Shown here one piece after another: positions 19,173 to 30,936 of a DNA stretch of 64,000 nucleotides. The notes beneath the pieces were generated by a model that was not told the origin of the DNA, did not search any database, and saw only the letters and a list, made by a program, of their open reading frames with translations. How positions within the stretch are numbered: the stretch's first letter is position 1; every line of letters starts with the position of its first letter. The position numbers were made by a program, and so were the translations under genes. The DNA comes from Lelliottia amnigena (GTDB lineage: Bacteria > Pseudomonadota > Gammaproteobacteria > Enterobacterales > Enterobacteriaceae), in NCBI GenBank assembly GCA_900635465.1, contig LR134135.1:4154001-4218000 (forward strand), in the 5' to 3' direction.

Positions 19173-21179
19173 TTACACTTTTGCGGGAGTGTTTTCGGCG
19201 CTGAGATACCGTTTTTCAAATTCATCGGACGGCACGGCGCGAGCAAACAGGAAGCCCTGACCACTTTCGACACCTGCCTTCGCCAGCCAGTCGCGCTGGG
19301 CTTCCGTTTCGACACCTTCAGCAATCACATGCAAATCAAGGCTGCGCGCCATCTGAATAATGGCCTCAACCATGCTGCTGTCGTCTGGCAGACCGTCGAC
19401 AAAAGTCTTATCGATCTTCAGTACGTCAACGGGCAGCGTTTTCATGTGCTGGAGCTGGCGCAGCCCCGCGTAGCCCATGCCAAAATCATCCAGCGCAATG
19501 CGAATACCGGCATTACGCAGCGGTTTCAGAATCGCCACCGCCTCATTAGGGTCATCAATACGGCGGCTTTCCGTGACTTCGAGGATCAACGTGTCGGGCT
19601 TGATCCGATAGCGATTGATCAGCTCAAGCATCTCCGACACCATCGTCGGGTGCATTAGCTGTAAGGCGGAAAGGTTGACCGACAGCGGCATCTCTATGCC
19701 GCGTTCCTGCCACGCAGACAGCTGACGGCACGACTCTTCCAGCACCCAATAACCCACTGTCACCATCAGCCCACAGGATTCAATCTGCTCAATCAGCCCT
19801 TCGGGCAGCTCCCACGAACCATCCGGCTGTTGCACGCGTAACAACGCTTCGGCACTTTTCACTTCGCCCGTTTCAAGATTAACCTGCGGCTGCAGCCACA
19901 GCGCGAACTGATTATTATCCAGTGCCGTGAGAATATCGCTCTCTTCCGTCAACCGTCGCTGCGCCTTTTCCATCTGCTCCGGTTCGAAGAACTGAATTTG
20001 ATTTTTACCTTTGCGACGGGCGGTAAAGGCCGCTGAGAACGCGCGTCGATAGAGCTGTTCTGCCGTCAGATCGCCGTAATACATCGCCAGACCGATACTG
20101 GCGCTCGGACGCAGCTGGATGCCCTGCACCGGCAGACGCTCATTTATGACAGTGAGCACTTGCTGACCTAACGTTATGGCGTGCCACGGCTCTTTCACCC
20201 CGTGGGCGAGGATCACAAAATCGTAGCCGCTCACCTGGGTGAGTACCATTCGCGGCGCGAGCACCGATTTGATTTTTTCCACCAGCGTCAGAAGCAGCAT
20301 TTCGCGCTGGCTCTCTTTCAGCACGCCAGCAGTGTCCTGCAAGGTTTCACAGGCGATAGCCATCAGCGCCGTGGTCTGTTGTCGCGCGACGGTTTGTTCC
20401 AGTAACGCCATCAGGAAGGCTTTGTTTGGCAGTTCAGATACCGGGAAACGCGTGGCGTTACTGTTCAGCTCATCATGATGGCGCAGCAAGCGCTGCTGGT
20501 TGATATTGTAACTGCGCACCAGCATGCCGATTTCATCGTCATGATGCAGGCGCGGCAGTGAAAGCTGGTGTCCCACCTGGTCCTGCGGCGAGAGATTATC
20601 CAGCTCACGGGCAATTTTGCGCAGCGGATGGACAATCAACCGATTGATACACCAGGTCAGCGCCACGCTCAGGATCAGCGTCAAAAGTAAGTAAGTAGTT
20701 ACTAACGTCGAGATCCAGCTCATCACAAACTTGTGCATCCGATACGCATCCGCCTGTAAAACCAAATAGGCTAACGGCTGCGGATTGGCAGGGCGTTCAA
20801 GGGAATAAAGCGGGAGCGAAATCTGCACCGGCAGCTCAAACAGGCGCATGATCATCATCGGAACCGGACGCTCGGGAATAAAGCTCATCCGCAGCGCCTG
20901 GAATTGATTGGGCAGCACCACATCCGCCCGGCTGACAATGCCCGCGGGCTGAATGCGCTGTAAAATGGTTTCTGCTTCGGGGATATCCCCTTTCAGAATG
21001 GCGGCCGAGAGCGGTAAACGAACCGAGCGGGCGATACTTTCCAGTTGCGAAGCCGTGTTGTAGCGATTCTGCTGTACGGAATGAAACAGCAAAATAACGC
21101 AAAATATGAAAACAAACACCATAGTGACGGCAGACACCATCGCCATTTGTTTGATCGTTAAAGAACGGCTGACACGCAA
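19173..21179 (-). CDS. yhjK: GGDEF/EAL membrane protein YhjK (PdeK, HmsP-like)
   Basis: Membrane-bound c-di-GMP phosphodiesterase of 668 aa. It has an N-terminal membrane segment near residues 10-35, a periplasmic loop, a second membrane segment ([20 protein letters not shown]), a HAMP-like region, a degenerate GGDEF domain (SGYDF in place of GGDEF) and a C-terminal EAL domain (SAEALLR, then [12 protein letters not shown] and AEGVE) with catalytic acids in place. The best start is TTG at 21179: it matches the E. coli start ([10 protein letters not shown] follows) and has GGAGAG six bases upstream. HmsP-type enzymes reduce exopolysaccharide output, and this gene sits directly after the cellulose operon, as in E. 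coli. Confidence 0.9.
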   Translation of the reverse strand: MRVSRSLTIKQMAMVSAVTMVFVFIFCVILLFHSVQQNRYNTASQLESIARSVRLPLSAAILKGDIPEAETILQRIQPAGIVSRADVVLPNQFQALRMSFIPERPVPMMIMRLFELPVQISLPLYSLERPANPQPLAYLVLQADAYRMHKFVMSWISTLVTTYLLLTLILSVALTWCINRLIVHPLRKIARELDNLSPQDQVGHQLSLPRLHHDDEIGMLVRSYNINQQRLLRHHDELNSNATRFPVSELPNKAFLMALLEQTVARQQTTALMAIACETLQDTAGVLKESQREMLLLTLVEKIKSVLAPRMVLTQVSGYDFVILAHGVKEPWHAITLGQQVLTVINERLPVQGIQLRPSASIGLAMYYGDLTAEQLYRRAFSAAFTARRKGKNQIQFFEPEQMEKAQRRLTEESDILTALDNNQFALWLQPQVNLETGEVKSAEALLRVQQPDGSWELPEGLIEQIESCGLMVTVGYWVLEESCRQLSAWQERGIEMPLSVNLSALQLMHPTMVSEMLELINRYRIKPDTLILEVTESRRIDDPNEAVAILKPLRNAGIRIALDDFGMGYAGLRQLQHMKTLPVDVLKIDKTFVDGLPDDSSMVEAIIQMARSLDLHVIAEGVETEAQRDWLAKAGVESGQGFLFARAVPSDEFEKRYLSAENTPAKV

Positions 21180-21297
21180 TTTGACTCTCCACAAACCCAA
21201 AGCATAGAGTAACAAAACGTTACCCTATTGCCGCCAGAGTATACCCGATCGCAACGAATTTGAGAGAGCCTAAGATTTCTATTAAGGATAATTCCGG

Positions 21298-24200
21298 TTA
21301 CCAGTCCGCGTAAGGTGTGAGCGGTTCCGGCGGTAAATCCATATCGCCCTGCCAGCCTGCGGCAGAGTAGCGCACATAAAGCAGCGCATGGCTCGGGGTA
21401 TAGTCCTTCGCTTGCTGAATATCGACGCCCATACCGACAAACCAGTTTGACGTCACGCGACGTTCCACAATCGCCCGCGCGGTATAACCGGTTCCGGACG
21501 AACTGCTGCCCTCTTCAGGTTCGTTTCTGTCGCCGTATCGTCCCGGTTCATTCGTCGGGATCAGCCCCTGAATCGGATAGCGCATTCCGTCTTTGGTCTT
21601 AGAATGCGACCAGGAAACAGAACCGCCCAGTTCCCAGGACCAGTTTTCGGTGCGTTTACGCCAGGTCACAGGCACCGCGAAGGAAACATACTCCTGCGGG
21701 CTGTAATAGCCGCCCTGACCCAGCGAATAGGAACTCAAATCTTTGTCGTAATGCCAGAGCATATTCGACAGCCCAACCGTCAGACGCTCGTTGTTTTTGT
21801 TGATGATTTTGTAGTAGTAGCCGGTCATCCAGCGGATGCGCCAGTTATCCTCAACGTTTTTGCCCTCAAGCGCATCCATGTTCAGACTCGACCAGATGCC
21901 ATTGGCTTCGCCTTTGTCGTAACTGATGCTCGCACCACCACCGGTGGCTCGCACGCCGCCCCATGTCGTGCCCGTGTTAGGATCTTTTTGCCCGGCAAAC
22001 GCCAGCATGGAGCTGGAGATCGGACGGCGATGGGCATTCACGGTATAGCCAATCGGCCCTAAATCATTGCTGTAACTTAGGCCACCCACCACGTCGACAA
22101 CGTCAAAGCCCATTGGCGTGGTGCCGATGTCCATGGCCCAGGTTTTGTTTTCCCAGCCCACCGCCACACTCGCGCCGTTCGCGCTTTGATTGGTGCTGCC
22201 GTAACACGGCGTACCGGCGCAGGTCCCCCATTTAGGATCGTAGGTGCCGTTTTTGGTCTCAAAGGAACCGGCATTCATATTCACCAGATCGCTGCGGAAG
22301 AACATCCGTCCGTCGGACAGCGGCGCATCGACATGCAGCATGGTGGTATGCGCTTTCAGGTCGGAATACCCGCCAGTCCCGCTGGAGCCCCAGTAGTCAT
22401 GCTGCAGCGTGACGTTGAGATCCTGCTGTTGATATAGCTCGCCTGCATCACTGCGCACGCCGCGTTTCAGCCAGTCATCTTTTTCGTCATTGCGCGTCAG
22501 ACGCGTAAAACTGTCGTTATCTTCAGGGCGCGTCGGGGTGATGCCGGACGCGACCATCGCATCTTTATAGCTTTCGAGCGCCTGTTGCGGCTGGCCGTTA
22601 CTGGCCTGGAAGCGTGCTGCATCGCGCAGCACCAGCGCGCTGTCCATGGACGGCGGCTGCGATTTTGCCTGCGGAACCAGTTTGCTGAACGTCTGCTCTG
22701 CGGCGGCGGTATCGCCCAGCTCAGCCTGCGCCAGCGCAACGCGACGCTGCATATTCACCGACGGCGGCTCGTTATTTTGCCCGGCGGGCAGCATCGCCAG
22801 CTGCGTACGAGCAGCGTCTTTATCGCCTTCAGAAAGATAGACTTCCGTCAGGCCGAGAATCGCATCGGTATTTTGCGGTTCCCGCTGCAAAACGCTGCGG
22901 TAAGCGGCTTTGGCAGCGGTACGATCGCCCCGCTGCTGCGCCCAGTCTGCCAGCGTTAAATCGATACGCGTAGACTGCGGCTGCTGGCGTAATAGCGTTT
23001 CCGCCTCGCGCTCCTGGCCGCTGTCACGCAGGCGATTGGCCGTTTCCAGCACCTGATCGCCTTGCAGTCGGTCAGCCAGCTCCTGAATATTGCCGTTCCA
23101 TTTATCGCGTGAGAGCGTATTGAGATGGGCCAGCGCGGCGCGATCCTGGTTGTTACCGGAAAGATACAAACCGTAGGCGTAAACCTGCTCCGGATCGCCC
23201 GGTTTTTGGCTCGCCAGCTGTCGCATCAGCGCATCCGCCTGGCTGCGCTGCCCGGCGCTGTAGAGATCGCGTGACAGACGATAGGTGATCCACACGCTGC
23301 CCGGATCGAGCACCAGCCGACGGCGCTGAATTTCAGCCGCCTGAGCAAAACGGCCCTGATTTTCAAGCTGTTCCGCCTGCTGCGCGAGCCGGTCGTTATT
23401 CAGACTGCGCTCGATATCATCAATGCTGCGACGCTGGCTGGCGGAAAGTGACTGGATAAACTGGTCGGCTTTTTCCGGTGATTCTGCGCGATAAATATTG
23501 GCAAGCCCGCGCACCGCGTTGCTGTTGCCGCTGTCCATGCGCAGCGCCTGACGATAAAAACGCTCGGCGGCGGCCGTATCTTTGCGTGCAACGGCCGCAT
23601 CGCCCAGACCCAGCACCGCGTAACTGTCGGTATTATCGATGTTACGCGCCTGCTGATAATGACGTTCCGCCTGGCTAATATTATTGGCTTTCAGCGCGGC
23701 ATCACCCTGCTGAATCAACAGCCAGTAACGGTTGACCTTCAGCAGGCTGTCCCATTTCCCGCGGTTATCGCTTTGTGGATCAAGCGCGATCGCCTTTTCA
23801 AACTGAGTGACCGCACGCGCACGATCGCCGCGCTGGGAATACGCCTGCCCCAGCGCGCCCACGGCTTCGCTGTCGGCATGATTGGCGCTAACCGCCTGCT
23901 GTAGCTCGGCAACGGCTTTACCGCCCTGTCCCGCTTCCACCGCTGCCAGCCCTTCGGCCTTGGCACGGAAAGCCGGATCGGCTAAGCGTTTTCGTTGGTC
24001 ATCAAGCTGCGAGCGGGCAGCGGTGACGTTATCGCCCGTGCTGAACACCTGCAAATAATCCTGCAGGGCTTTCACGCTGGCGGCACTCACCGGTGCGTCT
24101 TTGATCTGCTGATACCAGAGATCGGAAGCCGCATCGCGTCCGGCGTTGGATTTCGCCATTTGCCGCAGCACCGCAAAGCCTTCATCGCTGCGCCCGCTCT

Positions 24201-24780
24201 GGAACAGAAGCTGCGCCAGCGTGTTTTGCAGCTGCGTATCGCCGGGGCTGGTGAGATTAATTTTTTTGAGCTGATTGATCGCTTCAACGCGACGCGCAGG
24301 GTTCTTCGCAACAACGGTCCAGTATTCCGTCGCCAGCGCATCGTTTGGTGGATTGCCTGAGAAGATTTTCTCGTATGCGTCAATCGCTTCCTGCGTATGT
24401 CCGGTGGTCGCCAGTAAACGCGCCTGCTGTAATGCCTGACGCCCTTCTGGCGTCGAGAGCAACATGGCGTTTTGTGAAGACAGATAAGCACTCGAACTCG
24501 GCGCGATACCTTTCAGGCGATCCAACTCTTTTTGCGCGCCCGCATTATCGCCCTGACGCAGCAGATAGCGGAATCGCGCGGCGATCACATCCGGATTATT
24601 CGGGTCGATGAGCTCCAGGCGATAGAGCGACTGGCGGACCAGATCTTCGCGCTGCGTCGCTTCGCCGAGCCGAACCTGTTCCAGCAACTGTTTTTGCTGT
24701 GGAGAGTTGGCGGCCTGCGCCAGCGGCATCAGCGTTAAGCCAAGCGATAAACTGAGTAAACTTAATGAGAACTTGCGCAT
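21298..24780 (-). CDS. bcsC: cellulose export outer-membrane protein BcsC (locus I)
   Basis: BcsC of the E. coli-type locus, 1160 aa. A signal peptide ([18 protein letters not shown]) is followed by about 700 residues of TPR repeats in the periplasm (for example the repeated A-x-LG-x-AY motif [20 protein letters not shown]) and a C-terminal ~16-strand beta-barrel that forms the export pore, ending PYADW. It conducts the glucan chain made by BcsAB across the cell wall and outer membrane. It overlaps the end of bcsZ by 19 bp and is the last gene of bcsRQABZC. Unlike several neighbours it has no frame break. It is 3 residues longer than E. coli BcsC. Confidence 0.95.
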   Translation of the reverse strand: MRKFSLSLLSLSLGLTLMPLAQAANSPQQKQLLEQVRLGEATQREDLVRQSLYRLELIDPNNPDVIAARFRYLLRQGDNAGAQKELDRLKGIAPSSSAYLSSQNAMLLSTPEGRQALQQARLLATTGHTQEAIDAYEKIFSGNPPNDALATEYWTVVAKNPARRVEAINQLKKINLTSPGDTQLQNTLAQLLFQSGRSDEGFAVLRQMAKSNAGRDAASDLWYQQIKDAPVSAASVKALQDYLQVFSTGDNVTAARSQLDDQRKRLADPAFRAKAEGLAAVEAGQGGKAVAELQQAVSANHADSEAVGALGQAYSQRGDRARAVTQFEKAIALDPQSDNRGKWDSLLKVNRYWLLIQQGDAALKANNISQAERHYQQARNIDNTDSYAVLGLGDAAVARKDTAAAERFYRQALRMDSGNSNAVRGLANIYRAESPEKADQFIQSLSASQRRSIDDIERSLNNDRLAQQAEQLENQGRFAQAAEIQRRRLVLDPGSVWITYRLSRDLYSAGQRSQADALMRQLASQKPGDPEQVYAYGLYLSGNNQDRAALAHLNTLSRDKWNGNIQELADRLQGDQVLETANRLRDSGQEREAETLLRQQPQSTRIDLTLADWAQQRGDRTAAKAAYRSVLQREPQNTDAILGLTEVYLSEGDKDAARTQLAMLPAGQNNEPPSVNMQRRVALAQAELGDTAAAEQTFSKLVPQAKSQPPSMDSALVLRDAARFQASNGQPQQALESYKDAMVASGITPTRPEDNDSFTRLTRNDEKDDWLKRGVRSDAGELYQQQDLNVTLQHDYWGSSGTGGYSDLKAHTTMLHVDAPLSDGRMFFRSDLVNMNAGSFETKNGTYDPKWGTCAGTPCYGSTNQSANGASVAVGWENKTWAMDIGTTPMGFDVVDVVGGLSYSNDLGPIGYTVNAHRRPISSSMLAFAGQKDPNTGTTWGGVRATGGGASISYDKGEANGIWSSLNMDALEGKNVEDNWRIRWMTGYYYKIINKNNERLTVGLSNMLWHYDKDLSSYSLGQGGYYSPQEYVSFAVPVTWRKRTENWSWELGGSVSWSHSKTKDGMRYPIQGLIPTNEPGRYGDRNEPEEGSSSSGTGYTARAIVERRVTSNWFVGMGVDIQQAKDYTPSHALLYVRYSAAGWQGDMDLPPEPLTPYADW

Positions 24781-25869
24781 TCCTGGCCCCAGTCAGGGTG
24801 TAATTCACCCTTTGCGGTAAAGCGAAAACGGTGCTGATCCCATCCTTGTCCGAACAGGGTCAGCACGTAGCTGTAATAGGCATCATTGCCGGGGAAATAG
24901 TCGGCGACGCGCTGGCGTTGCACCGCTTGTGCATCGCGGTCCTGTAAAAACGGCAGCAGCGAGGCGGAGAAGCCTACCGGGCCATCGCCCGTGGGTTTAC
25001 CGCTTGTGACATCGACCTTCTCCGGCGGGACGCCATTTTTTGTTGTGAGCGTCGCCATCGGTTTAAAACGTGCCAGCAGTCGGGCTTTTTGCGGATCGCG
25101 GTCGTGCATCATGCCCGTCCAGAGATACACGCGAATCGCGTCGTAACTGCCAATAACGTTTTTTTCTGGCTGCAGTTGCCAGCCTTTATTTTGCTGATAC
25201 TGCACCCAGTTGGGTGAAAATCCTTTTGGCGCAGTTTCCAGCAGCAAACGCAGATTTGTCTCGCGAAGCGTGGTCCACGGCGCTCCAAAGCGGGTGAAAT
25301 AGTTCGCCAGTTGCGGCGGGAGATAGCTGGGGTTAAAGCGCCAGGCTTTCTCCTCGGTAAAACCGACGTTGCCGGGCAGGAGCATCAGTCCTAAACCCGG
25401 CACTTTAATGACTTCTTCGCTGGCGATGCGTTTTAGCAGCGCTTTGCCGGTGGCGGTATATTGCGGCGCTTTCCACAAACGCCCCGCCTCCAGCAACGAC
25501 CAGGCTATCCAGATATCGGCATCAGAGGCAGAGTTTTTGTCGATCACCGCCCAGGTATCCGCATCCTTTTTTCCCCACAACCAGGCAGGCAGATGTTGAC
25601 TGAGAGACCCCTGGGCGAGATTGTCGCTCGTCCAGTTCAGCAGCAAATCGAAGGCCTTGCGGTCGTTAGCAGCAAGGGCAAAGAACAGCGCATAGCTTTG
25701 CCCTTCTGAGGTGCTGATTTTCCGCGCGTCACTGGGATCAATGACGCGCCCGCCATCGCTGATGTAGTCCTGTTTAAACTGCTCCCACGCAGGCCAGCTA
25801 CAGGCTGCACGCGCATTCGTTGCCGCCAGAAACCAGCGCGACTATCATCCACCCACGAAGCGCGTTCAT
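24762..25869 (-). pseudogene. bcsZ: periplasmic endoglucanase BcsZ (locus I), frameshifted as sequenced
   Basis: GH8 endo-1,4-beta-glucanase that trims cellulose during export. From the ATG at 25869 the frame runs [14 protein letters not shown] and stops, while the mature protein continues in another frame. One extra A in the A3 run at 25830-25832 is responsible; removing it gives a normal signal peptide ([15 protein letters not shown]), then CSWPAWEQF, and a 368-aa protein, the E. coli length. The catalytic Glu region [11 protein letters not shown] and the Asp region [10 protein letters not shown] are intact. It starts six bases after bcsB and overlaps bcsC by 19 bp. I expect an intact gene. 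Confidence 0.92.
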
Positions 25870-25875
25870 CGTCCG

Positions 25876-28307
25876 TTACTCGTTATCCGAATGGAGACGA
25901 CGACGGCTGATGATTCGCAGCAGACGCCACATCACCCACGCCAGCAACACCACGCTGATAGCCGCAAACACCGCCAGCAGAACCGGGTGATTGGACAGCG
26001 CATACCAGATACGCTCAAACCACGGCAAATGGCCGACGTAGTAAACATCGCCCACGCGCAGGCTGTTGACGCCAGACTCACGAATCACCGCCACGGAACC
26101 GAACATCGCCGCGCGTTTGCCGCTGTCATTCATCGCCATGTTCAGCAACTCATACCCGCGTGGGCTGTCCGCCAGCAGAGCGATGACGCTGCGCTGTTCG
26201 TTGTACGGTGACTGGAACCCGACAATCGCCGCCATCGGGCCTTGCGAGCTGACATTCGTCTGCACGCTCGCTTCGCGATCCGCATTATCCGGCATGATGC
26301 TCGGGAACGTCGTCTGGCGCAGCGGCGTATTGACCCAGGATTCCGTCGCCTGAACCAGCAGGTCGATACGTTTATCGTCTTTCAATTTTTCCGGGATGTT
26401 GCCGATCACCATAATGTCGGCGTCTTTGTTCTGGATCTGGCTGCCATCATCGGTCAACGTGACGTTAATAGCGGGTAACCCGTTTGCGCGCCTACGGCGG
26501 CCATGGCATCCAGCAGCGTAGCGATCTGCCCTTCGTTTGGCGTTTTAGGCATCACCACAATGGATTCAGACAGATCGGCCATCCGGCTGAACGGGAAGCT
26601 GGCGTTCGCAAACGCGCGCAGATCCGGCAGCGCAATGAAGTGATAGTACTTCGAGAAGTCGATAGTCGAATCGTCGCCGATAACCACATGATTCTGCACC
26701 GGCTGGAAGGTAATACAGTTATCCACCGAGCCACCCGGCATCGGGTTCATGTACTGGAAATCGAAGCGCAGCTGGTTCACCGCGCCGAGCTTCAGGGCCG
26801 GAATCGAAACGTCCGTTTTGCCGTCCAGCAGGCCTTGCAATACTGGCAGACGCAGCAGCAGTTTGTTGGTGTCCTGGCTGCTGGTCAGCGGGAAGGATTG
26901 CAGGAACTGGTTGTTCAGGCTGATATCCATCCGCGAGCTGTCTTTGGTTGGCGGCGCGGTGTAGCGATAGTTCAGCGCAATATCAATCCCGTTACTGCGC
27001 AGCAGGTACATATCCGGCGGCAGATTCAGCGGGACGTTAATCGCTGACGGCTCAAGCCCCGTTGACTGAAGCTGCTCTTCATAGGTTTTCAGCTCGCCAA
27101 AGGTGACCGCACGGTCGGTGCGGATCCAGTTCGGCGCATCGTACGGTTTACGCGCCAGCAGCGGTTTGACTTCGCCAATGGCAACGCTATTGCCACGGAA
27201 CAGGACGTTGCCCTGCGCAATGCCTTTCGCGGCTTGCACCAAATCTTTATCGTCGCGGCCAAAGACCACCAACAGCTTCACATACGGTTTATCCGGATGA
27301 TTCACCATTTCGACCATTGGCCCTTTCACATCAGGATGGTCGCGCAGGAAAGAGGGACGCTTCTCATTGGTGGCAAACACAATGGCGTTGCGGTCCGGCA
27401 GTTTGTCGAACAGGACCGGGAAGCTTTGCCCGCGCCAGCCTGAACGGGAGCCAAACCACGAGGTGACGATGGTGGCCGCCTGCTGCTGGGTAATATCCGG
27501 CGAACCGGCGAATACCACCGGCAGATTCAGCTCGCGATTGTCACGCGGATCGAAGAACGGCACCGGGAACGCAGAGAGATCGTTTTTCACCGCCAGCGTC
27601 TGGTAAGTCATGCTCAGCGAGGAATTGCGGCTCACATCCATCCACAGCGTGCTGCTGGCCGGGTTTTCGCACACGTCGCGATAGTGACCGACAAACTCCA
27701 GACGTACGCGGTTAAAATCGGTGATAAACAGCGGATTGATCGGCACCTGCGCCAGCGTTTTCTTGCCCAGTTGCTCTTTCGTGACCGGCAGAACGCCCAT
27801 CAGCTCATCATTGAGATAGACCTTCAACTGGGACTGAACCGGCAGCAGAGACGGCGATGGCGTGTATTCGAGATTCAGCAGGGCATTCGACACCACTTCA
27901 TCGCTGCGCATCCCAAACTCAACGCCGCCATTCGGGTTGATACCGCGCAAAATCATGCTGCCCGGCGGCGGCGCGATCTGTGCAAACGTCAGCTTCACGT
28001 CACGTGACGGGGTGTTTTCAGCCACAATAGGCGCATTCGCCCCGTTAACGCCCGGCATCACCTGCCCAACCGCCTGCGCACCTGTCGGCGTCGCCGGAAG
28101 GGTGTTGCCCTCGGTTGGCTGATTTGGCACCAGGTTTTCAGTTTGCGTTGGCGCTGCGGTGACCACCGGATCGGTCGCTTGCGCGACGACAGGCACGGTC
28201 GGTGCAGGCGTTGCCGCCGTATTTTCAGGCGCCGCTTGAGCCATCATCGCGGGCAGCGCACTCATCCCAACCGCCACAGCACATATCCAGGAAAGTTTTC
28301 TTTTCAT
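25876..28307 (-). pseudogene. bcsB: cellulose synthase regulatory subunit BcsB (locus I), frameshifted as sequenced
   Basis: Periplasmic partner of BcsA, anchored by a C-terminal helix (about LLAVFAAISVVLLAWVMWRL) that is needed for catalysis. Signal peptide, then a Pro/Ala/Thr-rich linker longer than in E. coli, then carbohydrate-binding and flavodoxin-like domains (SRDVKLTFAQIAPPPGSM; PMPGGSVDNCITFQPVQNH). The frame breaks at ~26473: frame 1 ends ...GYPLLTSR, and the rest resumes as VTLTDDGS. One missing base in the G3 run 26473-26475 explains it; adding it back gives GYPAINVTLTDDG and a protein of about 810 aa. The ATG at 28307 matches E. coli MKRK; it is ten bases after the bcsA stop. Confidence 0.93.
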
Positions 28308-28317
28308 CGCGTTATCA

Positions 28318-30936
28318 TCATTGTTGAGCCATAACCGGGTCCGGTTGCTGTATCGCCTCATCTCGCTCAGGACGACGAGGGATAAACGACACCACCCAGG
28401 AAACCAGCGAGGTAAGTGACCGGAAAATTATTTTCACTGACGGCGGAGCAAATTCTGCAAGGTGGCGATAACCACGGAACCCCAACTTCAGAATATCCAG
28501 CAGACTTTCCAGTGGTTTATCTTCCGGGAAGCTGTCCTGCCAGAGCGCCCACGTATCCGCGCGGGCAAACGTACACTGCACAAAATCGATATGTTGCTTC
28601 TTAGTGAGCGGCATCAATTGCAGCCCAACTTCATCCCCCAAAACGCGGACCACCTGCGTCGGGAAGACATATTCCTGCTGGCCGCGCTTGAGCAGTAATT
28701 TCACTTTTTGCCCCTCCAGCACTTTTGCCTGGCCGTTGATCTTGATGCCCAAACCGCCGTCCGAGAAGTCCTGGACGGTACAGGAGAAAAGATGCCCATC
28801 TTCGCGGGCAATGGCCGCAGGCATGGAGATTTCGACGCGGTGCGCGCGGCGCACCTGTTTACTCTCCACAGATACCGCCACCGCGCCGCCAAGGATAATC
28901 AGGTTGTAGAAGACCCACGCGAGGCTCACGATCACGGTCAGCATTTCGCTTTCCGGTCCGTAGAAGTAGCGCCAGATCCCCACCAGCACGCCGACAATAT
29001 TCAGCAGCACGAGGAAAATGTACGGACGGGAGATCACCCAGTCGACGTACTCTTCCTCTACCAGGCCACCTTTGGCGGTAACGTTAAATTTGCCTTTGTG
29101 CGGGTTGATCAGCGCCACCAGCGTCGGCGGTGCGATGTACCAGGCCAGCACCGTTTCGTAGATTTCACTCCAGAACGAATGGCGATATTTGCCCTGAATT
29201 TTTGAGTTCGTCAGGCTGGCGTGGATCATGTGCGGCAGCACAAACAGCGCGATCATCAACGCCGGGGCGAAGATGATGTATGCATGCAGCAGCAGGAAGG
29301 CCAGCGGCGCGGTCAGGAAGATCAGCCGCGGAATACCGGATAAGAAATGGAACATGGCGTTGAGATAACACAGGCGCTGCGCCATCTTCAGCCCTTTGCC
29401 AAACAGCGGGTTATCGAGACGGAAAATCTGTACCATCCCGCGAGCCCAGCGAATACGTTGACCTATGTGCGCCGACAGCGATTCGGTCGCCAGCCCCGCC
29501 GCCTGCGGAATACGCATATACGCGGAGGTATAGCCGCGACGGTGCAGACGCAGCGAAGTGTGCGCATCTTCGGTGACGGTTTCGACCGCGATGCCGCCGA
29601 TTTCGTCCAGCGGAGCGCGTCGAATCACCGCGCAGGAGCCGCAGAAGAACGTGGCATCCCACATGTCGTTACCGTCCTGCACCAGCCCGTAGAAAAGCGT
29701 CCCTTCGTTCGGCGTTTTGCGAAAACGCCCCAGATTGCGTTCAAACGGATCGGGAGAGAAGAAGTGGTGCGGCGTCTGCATCATCGCCAGCTGTTTCTCT
29801 TTCAGGAACCATCCCATCGTCATTTGCAGGAATGAGCGCGTCGGGACGTGGTCGCAGTCGAAGATCGAGACAAATTCACCCGTGGCGTATTTCAGCGCAT
29901 TGTTGATGTTCCCGGCTTTGGCATGCTCGTGCGTGGTACGGGCGATATATTCCACCCCGACGCTCTGCGCAAAGTGGCGAAACTCTTCGCGACCGCCGTC
30001 GTCGAGGAGCCAGATTTTGAGTTTGTCTTTCGGCCAGTCGATGCCCAGCGAAGCATAAATGGTGTTTTTCACCACGCTCAAATCTTCGTTATACGTCGGG
30101 ACAAAAATGTCGACGGTCGGCCACACACGCGTGTCTTTCGGCAGCGGAACCGGCTGCCGATTCAGCGGCCATACGACCTGGAAATACCCCAAAATCAGGA
30201 CAATCCACGCGTAGGTTTCAGCAAACAGCAGCACCAGGCCACACACCAGACTTACCGGATCGTCCCAGTTCAGCGTGGAGGTGTAACGCCACCAGATGTA
30301 GCGGCAGGAAACAGTCAGCGACAGGACAATCAGCATCATCGCCGAGAATCGCCCCGGAATGCGGCGCACCAGCAGCGCCACGCCCCACAGCAGTATCAGG
30401 AAGATAAACTGCGCCAGCGGGTTAAACGGCTGGGTGATGCAGACCAGCGCCAGAATCAGCGAGAAAACGACGATAACGCCCAGGATAAAGCGCCGTAATC
30501 CGGGATGCAGATGCCCCAGCTCTTTTTCGCTCTCAAGATGACGGGTCTGATTTCTGACGCGGTCTGGCAGATTTTCGAGCCACTGATGGTAACGGCCACG
30601 CAGATTCTTAAACCCGCCCGTACCGCGCCAGCGCGGTTCTGTTTTTTCTTTCTTAGCCGACGTGGCAATCAGCCAAAGGGCCTGAATCGCGTAACGCGCA
30701 GGATCTAACGGCCTTGGCCGGTCAGGATTGAGATGCGGATACAGTTCGCGATGGCGTGCGCGAATGTGCTGCCAGCGCGGGTGTTCGAGCGGGATAAAAA
30801 TCCAGGCCAGGACCATCCAGAAACAGCCGAGCGCGGCGCTAAAAGACGACGCGCCATGACGGCGGTAATTCCGGTAACGCTCGCTTAAACGGGCGCTAAC
30901 CGGCGGGATGAGTAACCAGGCGGACACGCGGCTCAT
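28318..30936 (-). CDS. bcsA: cellulose synthase catalytic subunit BcsA (locus I)
   Basis: Processive GT2 family glycosyltransferase, 872 aa as in E. coli, that polymerises UDP-glucose into beta-1,4-glucan and threads it through its own membrane channel. Visible active-site elements are LLDDGG near residue 310, FDCDH near 360, VTEDAH near 455, and the Q(R/Q)xRW motif as QRIRWARGM near 494. The PilZ domain that binds c-di-GMP has RRAHR near 697 and DFSDGGLGIKING after it. An extended N-terminal ~150 residues, known to contact the Bcs regulatory subunits, is present. The ATG at 30936 overlaps the bcsQ stop by 4 bp; a longer frame to 30984 is ignored because E. coli starts here. Confidence 0.96.
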   Translation of the reverse strand: MSRVSAWLLIPPVSARLSERYRNYRRHGASSFSAALGCFWMVLAWIFIPLEHPRWQHIRARHRELYPHLNPDRPRPLDPARYAIQALWLIATSAKKEKTEPRWRGTGGFKNLRGRYHQWLENLPDRVRNQTRHLESEKELGHLHPGLRRFILGVIVVFSLILALVCITQPFNPLAQFIFLILLWGVALLVRRIPGRFSAMMLIVLSLTVSCRYIWWRYTSTLNWDDPVSLVCGLVLLFAETYAWIVLILGYFQVVWPLNRQPVPLPKDTRVWPTVDIFVPTYNEDLSVVKNTIYASLGIDWPKDKLKIWLLDDGGREEFRHFAQSVGVEYIARTTHEHAKAGNINNALKYATGEFVSIFDCDHVPTRSFLQMTMGWFLKEKQLAMMQTPHHFFSPDPFERNLGRFRKTPNEGTLFYGLVQDGNDMWDATFFCGSCAVIRRAPLDEIGGIAVETVTEDAHTSLRLHRRGYTSAYMRIPQAAGLATESLSAHIGQRIRWARGMVQIFRLDNPLFGKGLKMAQRLCYLNAMFHFLSGIPRLIFLTAPLAFLLLHAYIIFAPALMIALFVLPHMIHASLTNSKIQGKYRHSFWSEIYETVLAWYIAPPTLVALINPHKGKFNVTAKGGLVEEEYVDWVISRPYIFLVLLNIVGVLVGIWRYFYGPESEMLTVIVSLAWVFYNLIILGGAVAVSVESKQVRRAHRVEISMPAAIAREDGHLFSCTVQDFSDGGLGIKINGQAKVLEGQKVKLLLKRGQQEYVFPTQVVRVLGDEVGLQLMPLTKKQHIDFVQCTFARADTWALWQDSFPEDKPLESLLDILKLGFRGYRHLAEFAPPSVKIIFRSLTSLVSWVVSFIPRRPERDEAIQQPDPVMAQQ

